A DNA stretch of 6,037 nt from Clostridia bacterium (GCA_017468215.1 JAFUJG010000030.1:1-6037), one strand, 5' to 3'; shown: positions 1 to 5,579, counted from the stretch's first letter. Notes: generated from the letters alone by a model not told the origin. Program-made: numbers and translations.

Positions 1-75
1 CAGAAAAACAGTTCCTCTGAATTTGCCGAGATTGAGCGACTTGAGCTGGAAAGACGAATTAAAAGGAATCAGTAA
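1..75 (+). CDS. C-terminal end of a probable DnaD-like replication protein (5' truncated)
   Basis: The reading frame is open from base 1 and encodes 24 residues, ending FAEIERLELERRIKRNQ before TAA at 73-75. The visible part is a charged, helical tail (many Glu, Arg and Lys) with no diagnostic domain. In Clostridia the gene directly upstream of a DnaC-like helicase loader is often a DnaD-domain protein, which helps recruit the loader and helicase to DNA, and such proteins often end in a charged tail like this. The product name therefore rests mostly on gene order. The stop lies 12 bases before the next ATG, and the next gene's ribosome binding site begins right at this stop, so the two genes are very likely co-transcribed. 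The coding frame is secure; the identity is moderate. Confidence 0.5.
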   Translation, partial: QKNSSSEFAEIERLELERRIKRNQ

Positions 76-87
76 GAGGTGATATAA

Positions 88-1065
88 ATGCTTTACAGTA
101 ACGCCATGGATGTAATAAACAAACGCAGGGAAGCCCGTGAAGAAACCATAAGGCACAGAAAAAGCGAGATTTACTCACGTATTCCCCGCATTGCCGAAAT
201 TGAAAACCGCCTCACCTCCACAGGCATTATCCTTTTAAGCCGTGTTGCAGACAGCGAAATGTCCTCGGAGGAATTTGTGGCTCGTATTATGAGCGAAAAC
301 AAGGCTCTGTGCGATGAAAAAGCAAGGCTACTTGTAGCAAACGGTTACGATGTAAACTATCTGGACCCGCCCTTTGTGTGCCCCTTGTGCTCTGATACAG
401 GCTACAACGCCGATAACAAGCTTTGCAGCTGTTTGAAGGCAGAGCTTACAAACCGTGCACTGAGCGATGCAAATCTTACAGCACATATGGCAGGACAAAC
501 CTTTGAGAACTTTAATCTTGGGTATTATGATAACGAGATAAATCCCGAATTTGGCATAAGTGCCAGGGATAATGCCGCAAGCATTCTCCTTGTTGCAAGG
601 GAATTTGTTGAAAACTTTTCGCTTCCGGGTAAAAATCTTCTTTTGTACGGTCCAAGCGGTCTGGGCAAAACCTTTTTATCCTCTGCAATTGCAACGGAGC
701 TTATAAAAAAAGGTGTTGATGTTTTATACATCAGCTCCAACAGCCTTTTCCCCATGCTCAATAATATGCATTTTGGCAGAGGCGACGAAAAAAGCTCTTA
801 CATTTCAGAAAAGGTTCTGGATGCAGACCTTCTTATCCTGGACGATTTGGGGGCCGAATTTATAACCACGTTTACCGCCAGCGAGCTTTTCAGAATAATG
901 AATCACCGCCTGCTTACAGGCAAGAAGATGATTTTCTCCACAAATCTTACCCTTGACGAAATAAAGGCAAGCTACTCAGCGAGAATTGTTTCCCGACTTA
1001 TAGGTGAATTTGACAATCTTCAGTTTTTTGGCGAAGACATCCGCAGAAAGAAAAAATACATTTGA
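88..1065 (+). CDS. DnaC/DnaI-like replicative helicase loader, AAA+ ATPase
   Basis: This 325-residue protein has a helical, basic N-terminal third, then a four-cysteine zinc-binding cluster (Cys98, Cys101, Cys113, Cys115), then an AAA+ domain. The Walker A motif is GPSGLGKT (188-195), Walker B is ADLLILDDLG (246-255), a sensor-1-like STN lies at 284-286, and Arg303 in VSRL is the likely arginine finger. In the family, the N-terminal zinc region contacts the replicative helicase and the ATPase domain loads it on DNA. IstB, the IS21 transposition ATPase, shares the ATPase core, but the cysteine cluster, the length and the gene before it favour the helicase loader. The ATG at 88 is chosen because GAGGTG (76-81) sits 6 bases upstream; an internal ATG at 106 has no such site. 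The gene is followed without a gap by the next one. Confidence 0.9.
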   Translation: MLYSNAMDVINKRREAREETIRHRKSEIYSRIPRIAEIENRLTSTGIILLSRVADSEMSSEEFVARIMSENKALCDEKARLLVANGYDVNYLDPPFVCPLCSDTGYNADNKLCSCLKAELTNRALSDANLTAHMAGQTFENFNLGYYDNEINPEFGISARDNAASILLVAREFVENFSLPGKNLLLYGPSGLGKTFLSSAIATELIKKGVDVLYISSNSLFPMLNNMHFGRGDEKSSYISEKVLDADLLILDDLGAEFITTFTASELFRIMNHRLLTGKKMIFSTNLTLDEIKASYSARIVSRLIGEFDNLQFFGEDIRRKKKYI

Positions 1066-1073
1066 GGTGCAAC

Positions 1074-1370
1074 ATGACATACAAAACACTTTTGGAAAAA
1101 CACATAGACGAATTGGGCAAAATCCTTATTGCCTTTGAAATAGGCTCGCCTGCAGCAATCCGTATGCTGGAGGATGAAAAAAAAGCTCTTTCCCTTCGCT
1201 ACGAGCTCGAGGACTCAGCGGGCATAGATATGTACGTGCCCGCCTGCTACAATGCACTTGCCACCATACGTTCGGCAATTGAACAGGAAAAGCCCAATCC
1301 CCAGCTTGTTCAGTATGTAAAGGACGCACGTGACGAGTTAAGTGCTATTTTAGAATATATGCAGTCCTGA
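1074..1370 (+). CDS. Small helical protein of unknown function, coupled to the helicase loader
   Basis: This is a 98-residue acidic protein starting MTYKTLLEKHIDELGK and ending AILEYMQS. No family was recognised. It looks wholly helical, with heptad-like Leu/Ile spacing at the start (HIDELGKILIAFEIG) and end (VKDARDELSAILEYM). It has no signal peptide, membrane segment or cysteine cluster; its only cysteine is in VPACYNAL. The start is ATG 1074: a GAGGTG (1064-1069) overlapping the upstream TGA stop (1063-1065) precedes it by 4 bases. An in-frame TTG at 1062 would extend it by four residues but lacks its own site. The overlap of ribosome binding site and stop codon suggests translational coupling to the loader gene. 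A role as a replication accessory or partner of the loader is possible but rests on position only. Confidence 0.7.
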   Translation: MTYKTLLEKHIDELGKILIAFEIGSPAAIRMLEDEKKALSLRYELEDSAGIDMYVPACYNALATIRSAIEQEKPNPQLVQYVKDARDELSAILEYMQS

Positions 1371-1446
1371 AAAAACGTGTAGCTTGTCCGCCACAGCAAG
1401 CTTATCTCACATTTTACCTCGGTGGCAGAAAGGATATGTAACAAAC

Positions 1447-3258
1447 ATGCCTGTCATTGCAATGGTCATTCTCGGTGCAAGCCTCTTTTTTGCAAATTCG
1501 CTGATGAAGCGTTTCGGCAACAAGGCTCCCGCAATTCTTTTCCTTATCGTCAGCCTTGTCTGCGAAATTTTCTGTTTCAATTTCGAATCCTTCCGTAGCT
1601 TTACCTATCCCGAAATTGAAAACTATACTATAGAATATTCTTCAGGTGTTACTGAGGATAACGGAAGCTATGAGTTCCGTTCCTCCTCTGACTATATTTC
1701 TATTACAGGCTTTGATAAAGAGGTTGAGAACATATACATAAAAACCAACACAACTCAGCACACGGTGCGTTTCTTTGTGTCGGATGAGGCAAACGTGAAC
1801 CGCTATCACGCAGGTGACAGGATTATATCCCGCTACAGCAAGCAGACCTCTTATATTAAAACCAACTTCACAGGTAAAGCAAGCGAGATTAAAATTTACA
1901 TTCCGGACATTTCCAACCGTATTGTAACACTTTCTGATATTTCCCTTAACTGTCAGAGGCCGATTTTCTTCAGCCTGTTCCGTCCCTTGGGGTGCTTTGC
2001 CATACTTATGTTTGTGTACTATATAATAGCGAAAAAGCATCTCTGGCAAAAAAGCTATGACCCCAATGACAAGGAACAGTCCAACTTTACAATGTTTATA
2101 GCTTGTGCTCTTGCACTTATTTTTCTTGCAATACCCTATCTTAACCCGGGATTTATTAACCCCTCCTGGGCACACCACAATCAGTATAATGAGCTTGCCC
2201 AAGCATTTTTAAACGGACAGCTTCATCTTGATAAGGAGGTGCCCGACATTCTCCTTGAAATGGAAAACCCCTATGACCGCTATGAGCGTCAGCGAGTATT
2301 CAGAGAGGCTAAAATAGCTGAGCCCTGGGATACAGCCTTTTACAACGGCAAATTTTATGTATACTTTGGCGTTCTGCCTGTATTCTTATTTTATCTGCCG
2401 GCACAGCTTTTAGGCATTAATTTCCCTAACTTTTTAGCTATTGTCATATTCTCATGGGTGTTGATTGCAGGCGTTTTCCTGCTGTACGGCAAGATTATCA
2501 AAATGTATATGAAGGACATTCCCTATCTGTTATATCTTGTACTAAGCACGGCAACGGTGCTTACAGGCGGGGTCCTGTACATTATAAAACGACCTGACTT
2601 TTATTCTATCCCCATTATCGGTGCTCTTGCCTTTACAATTATGGGCTTTTACTTCTGGATAAGTGCCCTTGACGGCAAACAGCTTTCACGGCAGCGGCTT
2701 TTTATAGGCTCTGTGTTTATGGCATGCGTGCTTGCCTTAAGACCTAACCTTGTATTTTTCTCCTGTACGGCGTTCATGCTTTTCTGGGGTAGTGTTTTCC
2801 GTGACCGTGAGCTCCTTTCTATAAACAGCCGTCTCTCGGATGAAAAATACCGTGGCCTTAAAAACACGTTGGCATTTTGTATGCCCTATATTGTCATCGG
2901 CGTTCTTATTATGGTTTACAATGCTGCACGTTTTTCATCACCCTTTGATTTTGGTGCAAGCTACAACCTTACAACCTCGGACATGACAAAGCGAGGCTTT
3001 GCTCTTGACCGTTGGGGCCTTGGAGTTTTTGAATATTTGTTCCGTCCGCCTACGGTTAGTGCATCCTTCCCGTTCCTTACATCGTCATATCCTTCTACCT
3101 CGTATATAGGCTTTACCAGCCGTGAAGGTATGTTTGGCGGAATATTTGCTACCTATCCCATTTTGTGGTCGCTTTTTGCAATGCACAAAACAAGGGACAA
3201 AAGCCCTTTAAGTTTGCACTTGTGCTTCTTGCAGCAGGCTTTATCACCTGTCTTGTAG
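1447..3258 (+). CDS. Polytopic membrane protein, GT-C glycosyltransferase-like; main part of a frameshifted gene
   Basis: This frame gives about 603 residues: two N-terminal membrane segments (about 1-18 and 26-45), a roughly 125-residue beta-rich region likely outside the cell (about 50-173), then many more membrane segments. After the fourth segment comes a loop with HHNQYNELAQAFLNGQLHL, EPWDTAFY and GKFYVYFGVLP. That loop style is typical of lipid-sugar-dependent GT-C membrane glycosyltransferases and related Firmicutes membrane proteins, so a role in cell-surface glycan transfer is a guess. ATG 1447 is preferred. The only purine-rich site (GAAAGGA) lies about 13 bases upstream, which is not ideal. 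A TTG at 1384 would add 21 unconvincing residues. The frame runs into unrelated sequence after about 3208 and stops at 3258, while the missing C-terminus continues in another frame. The gene looks broken by a one-base loss unless a -1 ribosomal shift occurs. Confidence 0.75.
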   Translation: MPVIAMVILGASLFFANSLMKRFGNKAPAILFLIVSLVCEIFCFNFESFRSFTYPEIENYTIEYSSGVTEDNGSYEFRSSSDYISITGFDKEVENIYIKTNTTQHTVRFFVSDEANVNRYHAGDRIISRYSKQTSYIKTNFTGKASEIKIYIPDISNRIVTLSDISLNCQRPIFFSLFRPLGCFAILMFVYYIIAKKHLWQKSYDPNDKEQSNFTMFIACALALIFLAIPYLNPGFINPSWAHHNQYNELAQAFLNGQLHLDKEVPDILLEMENPYDRYERQRVFREAKIAEPWDTAFYNGKFYVYFGVLPVFLFYLPAQLLGINFPNFLAIVIFSWVLIAGVFLLYGKIIKMYMKDIPYLLYLVLSTATVLTGGVLYIIKRPDFYSIPIIGALAFTIMGFYFWISALDGKQLSRQRLFIGSVFMACVLALRPNLVFFSCTAFMLFWGSVFRDRELLSINSRLSDEKYRGLKNTLAFCMPYIVIGVLIMVYNAARFSSPFDFGASYNLTTSDMTKRGFALDRWGLGVFEYLFRPPTVSASFPFLTSSYPSTSYIGFTSREGMFGGIFATYPILWSLFAMHKTRDKSPLSLHLCFLQQALSPVL

Positions 3259-3512
3259 ATATTCAGGCAGGCGGCATTCTTCCCCGCTATACCTGTGACT
3301 TTGCAGTGTTTTTTGTAATGGCGGCTGCAATTACACTTATGATGCTCCATAAGGAGTATCCGTCGCTTGCTAACAAATTTGCCGCATGGGGACTTGTGTG
3401 CATGATATTATTTGATGTGCTTCTGGTCATTGCAGGAGGTTCTTCCACAATACAAACCATGAACAAAAACGTTTATATGCAGCTTTTCAATGAGTTCGCA
3501 TTCTATCTGTAA
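3165..3512 (+). pseudogene. C-terminal part of the same membrane protein, displaced to the -1 frame
   Basis: The residues encoded from about 3207 continue the protein that precedes: a membrane segment (FKFALVLLAAGFITCLVDIQ), then GGILPRYTCDFAVFFVMAAAITLMML, then a last hydrophobic stretch (FAAWGLVCMILFDVLLVIAG). RYTxDF followed by a hydrophobic helix fits the end of such polytopic proteins. The GTG at 3165 has no ribosome binding site, and the residues between it and about 3207 look unrelated, so this is not an independent gene. This frame is open from 3126, so the switch must lie between 3126 and 3258. The joined protein would be about 687 residues. A missing A in AAAAC (3187-3191) or ACAAAAG (3197-3203), or slippage at CCCTTTA (3204-3210), all give a sensible joint. 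The stop at 3510-3512 is 1 base from inverted-repeat element A. Confidence 0.7.
3204..3210 (+). other. Possible -1 slippery heptamer at the frame junction
   Basis: CCCTTTA is placed in the incoming frame as C CCT TTA, which matches the X XXY YYZ pattern of -1 frameshift sites. Slipping back one base would join the upstream frame exactly to the downstream frame encoding the protein's C-terminus. The downstream sequence offers only weak hairpins (for example TGCT/AGCA at 3222-3235 and CAGG/CCTG soon after), and no Shine-Dalgarno-like stimulator is seen just upstream. A simple mutation or assembly error in the nearby A-runs is at least as likely. Confidence 0.2.
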
Positions 3513-3513
3513 A

Positions 3514-3694
3514 TTTAAGGTGAGGAGGGTTGAACCCAATATGGTTTTAATCTGCGACCCTTTTCGCAGGAAAAATTGATGGATTTTTGGTGCGGAAATT
3601 GCCGATAGGCTGTCGCCTTTCAAAATTGACAAGCCGAAAAGGCACAATTTTAACAAGAAAAGGGCATATGGGGTTCGACTCCCCTCGCCTTAAA
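3514..3694 (+). repeat. Inverted-repeat element A (181 bases) with T-arm-like end
   Basis: The ends 3514-3543 and 3665-3694 are near-perfect inverted repeats. Of 30 positions, 25 are Watson-Crick and three more (3521/3687, 3528/3680, 3531/3677) are G-U in the plus-strand RNA, leaving two mismatches. The outer bases are TTTAAGG...CCTTAAA. Inside are a hairpin CTGCGA/TCGCAG (3552-3569), CGATAG-G-CTGTCG, and AAAATTG/CAATTTT (3622-3628 with 3645-3651). The right end carries GGGG-TTCGACT-CCCC followed by TCGCCTT and A, the geometry of a tRNA T-arm plus acceptor strand, but no anticodon arm exists. Bases 3597-3694 recur at 3988-4085. No open frame on either strand looks like a protein. It is best described as a small non-coding palindromic element of MITE or REP kind, or a structured RNA. 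The direction is given by the wobble pairs and the following terminator. Confidence 0.65.
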
Positions 3695-3726
3695 CGCCGA
3701 GATATCCCTATATCTCGGCGTTTTTT
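3692..3726 (+). terminator. Strong intrinsic terminator
   Basis: The stem AAACGCCGAGATA (3692-3704) pairs perfectly with TATCTCGGCGTTT (3711-3723) around a 6-base loop and is followed by a T-run to 3726. It ends transcription from the replication/membrane-protein block. Its first three bases are also the last three of element A, so the element and the terminator are fused. Confidence 0.92.
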
Positions 3727-3763
3727 CAAAATAAAACTTTTTTAAAAAATTTTTATTCCAATG

Positions 3764-3792
3764 CAACTTTTTGCCCCCATTAAAAGTATTAT
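3764..3792 (+). promoter_or_regulatory. Weak candidate promoter for the structured leader
   Basis: TATTAT (3787-3792) is a good -10 box. At 17 bases upstream the -35 position holds CAACTT (3764-3769), a poor match to TTGACA; the preceding region is A/T-rich. A start 7 bases after the -10 would fall at about 3799, right at the base of the first hairpin of the leader (3797-3818). It lies just after the upstream terminator, so a promoter is expected here for the gene at 4102. Confidence 0.4.
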
Positions 3793-3796
3793 ATGT

Positions 3797-3958
3797 GAAA
3801 GGCAGCCAACAGCCTTTCGCCACGCAGGGGATTTTTGGGAATGTGTTCCTACTGCAGTGTAGCCTAACGGCATGCTTTCTGTGCTGTAGGATCCCAATGC
3901 GGTTGTCAGGTTAGGTCCGGCACTCCTCCAACGCCGGATCTGCCCGGATAACTCCCCT
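3797..3958 (+). ncRNA. Hairpin-rich candidate leader RNA or small RNA, unassigned
   Basis: By-eye pairing finds four nested or consecutive helices. GAAAGGC/GCCTTTC is at 3797-3803 and 3812-3818. AGGGGA near 3826 can pair with TCCCCT near 3953 as a closing stem. TTGGGA (3835-3840) pairs with TCCCAA (3892-3897) and encloses TCCTAC (3847-3852) with GTAGGA (3886-3891). TAGGTCCGGC (3912-3921) pairs with GCCGGATCTG (3933-3942) through an 11-base loop, including two G-U pairs. GC content is higher than in the flanks and there is no plausible coding frame. No T-run follows, so a part of the 5' leader of the gene at 4102 is likelier than a free small RNA. It matches no riboswitch or RNA family I can name. 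Confidence 0.4.
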
Positions 3959-3974
3959 TTTACATAACAGGCAA

Positions 3975-4085
3975 TTAAGGCGACGGGAATTGCCGACAGG
4001 CTGTCGCCTTTTAAAATTAATAAGCCGAAAAGACACAATTTTAACAAGAAAAGGGCATATGGGGTTCAACTCCCCTCGCCTTAAA
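3975..4085 (+). repeat. Inverted-repeat element B, shorter copy of element A, fused to a ribosome binding site
   Basis: Bases 3988-4085 match 3597-3694 at 92 of 98 positions with no gaps, and all six differences are transitions. The left end TTAAGGCGACGGGA (3975-3989 region) resembles the outer part of the inverted right end, so this copy also has short inverted ends: AAGGCGA (3977-3983) pairs with TCGCCTT (4076-4082). It lacks the 5' half of element A, including the CTGCGA hairpin. AAGGCGAC can alternatively pair with GTCGCCTT at 4003-4010, giving two mutually exclusive folds. The T-loop reads TTCAACT here instead of TTCGACT. The element ends 1 base before the AAAGGA ribosome binding site region of the next gene, so it forms the 3' end of that gene's leader. 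Confidence 0.65.
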
Positions 4086-4101
4086 GAAAGGATTTATCAT
4101 T

Positions 4102-5151
4102 ATGAACAAGATTATTAAAGGTGCAGCCCTTACACTTGCTGCAATCACAGTTATGACAACAACAGTTTTTGCTGCTTCCGTTCCCTTGAGAGAAACATTT
4201 GAAAAAGAAGGTTTTACAGTTACATGGGACCAGGAAACAAAAACAGTAACTATCTCCAAGGATAACTTTACAGTTTCCGAAAGCGTAGGTGAAAACATTA
4301 CACTGGACTACGACACTACATATGCCACAGAAGAATTTGTTGCAGGCGTCTTTTCTGACTACACACGTGAAGCCCTCTCCACAAAGGCAACTGTAAAAGA
4401 GGTTGGTGCAGGCTACATCTTAGCTGATACAGAAAAGCTTGGCGAAGTTATGTTTATGGTTGATGAAAACACCCATTATCATCACGAAATGAACCGCATG
4501 CTTTACACTGCAGCTGATGTAAAGCCCGGCTCCTACGTAAAGGTTTATTTCTCCGAAGCAATGACAGCATCCCTTCCTCCCCAAGTATATGCAACAGAGG
4601 TGGTATTTCTGAATACAGAATCCAAGCTTGCAGTAAGCGAACTTTCTCAGGTGTTTACAGTTACAGAAAAGGGTGAAGGCTTTATCCTTGCAGCTAACGA
4701 AACAATGGGCGAAGTTATGTTCATGGTAGACGAAACAACCACATTCCGTCATGAAAGAAACCGCAGACTGTATACAATTGCAGATGTTGAAGCAGGCACA
4801 AAGCTGCAGATTACATTCTCCGAGGCAATGACAGCATCCCTTCCTCCTCAGACACATGCAATCGATGTTGTTTTTCTTGATACAGAAGTTCAGGTAGACC
4901 CCGTTGAGGCAATTACAACAAGCGGTAAGATTACAGAGGTTGGTGAGGATTACTTCAAGCTCGAAAAGGAAGACGGCAGCATTGTTCGTTTCAACGTTGA
5001 CGAAAACACCAATATCCACCATGTTATGAACAGAAGGTTCTATACCTTTGCTGATTTACAGGCTGATATGACAGTTGACGTTAACCACTCCGACGCAATG
5101 ACATACTCCCTTCCTCCCCAGGCTTACGCAATTGAAGTTATTATTAAATAA
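4102..5151 (+). CDS. Secreted protein with copper-amine-oxidase-N-like domain and three tandem repeats
   Basis: This 349-residue protein starts with a signal peptide (Lys3, Lys6, hydrophobic core 8-18, likely cut after VFA at 24). Residues 26-55, VPLRETFEKEGFTVTWDQ..., match the copper amine oxidase N-terminal-like domain of Gram-positive surface proteins, usually a stalk or wall-associated module and not an enzyme. Three repeats of about 78 residues follow (about 95-171, 184-261, 275-349). Each has a beta strand, MFMVDE or FNVDE, an H..(M/R)NR.(L/F)YT.AD motif and (S/D)AMT.SLPPQ..A..V. The repeats have an OB-like, all-beta look, but their function is unknown. No cell-wall sorting signal or membrane anchor is seen. 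AAAGGA (4087-4092) is 9 bases before ATG 4102. A long structured leader (from about 3799) precedes the gene and terminators follow. It looks monocistronic. Confidence 0.85.
   Translation: MNKIIKGAALTLAAITVMTTTVFAASVPLRETFEKEGFTVTWDQETKTVTISKDNFTVSESVGENITLDYDTTYATEEFVAGVFSDYTREALSTKATVKEVGAGYILADTEKLGEVMFMVDENTHYHHEMNRMLYTAADVKPGSYVKVYFSEAMTASLPPQVYATEVVFLNTESKLAVSELSQVFTVTEKGEGFILAANETMGEVMFMVDETTTFRHERNRRLYTIADVEAGTKLQITFSEAMTASLPPQTHAIDVVFLDTEVQVDPVEAITTSGKITEVGEDYFKLEKEDGSIVRFNVDENTNIHHVMNRRFYTFADLQADMTVDVNHSDAMTYSLPPQAYAIEVIIK
4384..5148 (+). repeat. Three tandem protein-coding repeats
   Basis: The repeats lie at about 4384-4614, 4651-4884 and 4924-5148. Repeats 1 and 2 are most alike (both contain GEVMFMVDE and FSEAMTASLPPQ); repeat 3 is more diverged (VNHSDAMTYSLPPQ). 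DNA similarity is still visible, for example in the stretch coding AMTASLPP, suggesting duplication within the gene. Confidence 0.85.
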
Positions 5152-5177
5152 GCACACACGTAAACCACATATACAAA

Positions 5178-5216
5178 GAAAAGGACTGTACCCTTTATGG
5201 GGCAGTCCTTTTCTGC
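5178..5216 (+). terminator. Intrinsic terminator of the secreted-protein gene
   Basis: GAAAAGGACTG (5178-5188) pairs with CAGTCCTTTTC (5203-5213), and CCC/GGG extends the stem toward a small TTTAT loop. The T-run is part of the 3' arm, and the A-run on the other side would let it act in both directions. It lies 27 bases after the stop of the 4102 gene. Confidence 0.8.
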
Positions 5217-5252
5217 ACATTCTATTGTAAAAAGTCAACAAGTGCACAAAAC

Positions 5253-5283
5253 AAAAAAGAGATTGCAACGCAATCTCTTTTTT
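5253..5283. terminator. Bidirectional terminator between convergent genes
   Basis: AAAAAAGAGATTGC (5253-5266) pairs perfectly with GCAATCTCTTTTTT (5270-5283) around a 3-base AAC loop. A- and T-tracts on both sides let it stop transcription from either strand. It is 17 bases downstream of the stop codon of the minus-strand 76-aa gene and is that gene's obvious terminator, as well as a back-up for the plus-strand gene. Confidence 0.9.
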
Positions 5284-5300
5284 GCTATTGAAATTTTAAT

Positions 5301-5531
5301 TTAGTGAGCTGCTTTCCATTCTTCAGCCTTAGCTGCAGACATTCTTGTAATCTTTTCTACAGGGTAGATGGATTCTGCACCGCCGTTAGTATAAAGGAAA
5401 TACTTGCCTGTGGGTGTTACATAGAGGATTTCCTCATAACCTGTTGCGTCGCCGAATTCACCGCTTGTGTAGCTTGCAACTACTTCTGCTGTTTCTGTGT
5501 CGTACTCAACTTTACAGATAATCTGCTTCAT
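5301..5531 (-). CDS. Small conserved-type protein of unknown function (76 aa)
   Basis: The protein reads MKQIICKVEYDTETAEVVASY..., then EEILYVTPTGKYFLYTNGGAES and ends AAKAEEWKAAH. It has a YDTETA opening, a beta-hairpin-like LYxTxxGxYFLYxxGG core and an xxxAxxW ending. This pattern is familiar to me from unnamed small proteins of about 70-85 residues in Firmicutes and their mobile elements; no function is known to me. There is no signal peptide or membrane segment, and the single Cys6 offers no metal site. The start is supported by GGAAGGG (5549-5543 on the minus strand), 11 bases before the ATG. It has its own promoter (5607-5635), a palindrome at the predicted start site and a strong terminator, so it is a separately controlled single gene. 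A high-confidence gene of unknown role. Confidence 0.85.
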   Translation of the reverse strand: MKQIICKVEYDTETAEVVASYTSGEFGDATGYEEILYVTPTGKYFLYTNGGAESIYPVEKITRMSAAKAEEWKAAH

Positions 5532-5579
5532 GGGTAAATCATCCCTTCCAATATAATAATCTTGGGTCGTTCCTCGCTG

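Noticed and set aside
1381..1402. AGCTTG/CAAGCT inverted repeat between the 98-aa gene and the membrane protein gene
   Set aside because: Six base pairs with a 10-base loop and no T-run; too weak for a terminator and no other sign of function.
1642..2202. 186-codon minus-strand frame inside the membrane protein gene
   Set aside because: It lies antisense to a convincing coding region, has no ribosome binding site and unnatural composition; a shadow frame.
3664..3694. A tRNA or tmRNA 3' end (T-arm and acceptor-like strand)
   Set aside because: There is no anticodon arm, no D-arm, no encoded CCA, no tag-peptide frame, and the enclosed sequence is too long for a tRNA. Only the T-arm and acceptor geometry is present.
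3835..3945. SRP RNA helix-8-like bases (TAGGA.CCCA, GTCAGGT and GGTCCGG)
   Set aside because: The defining GGAAGGAAGCAGC part with its tetraloop and asymmetric loop is missing; GGTCCGG here pairs into a simple long hairpin.
3885..3958. Twister-ribozyme-like words (CCCAATGC and GCCCGGATAA)
   Set aside because: The conserved CAAGCCC context and the UA cleavage site in the right arrangement were not found, and the helices drawn from the sequence do not make the twister topology.
3408..4047. Minus-strand open frames that start with the same residues (MLKLCLFGL.ILKGDSLSAI)
   Set aside because: They are translations of the antisense of the repeated element. They diverge immediately outside the repeat, lack ribosome binding sites and cross a terminator.
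4420..5022. 200-codon minus-strand frame rich in cysteine inside the secreted-protein gene
   Set aside because: It is the antisense of the three repeats, and the repeated Cys pattern simply mirrors their codons; the sense strand has signal peptide, start site and known domain.
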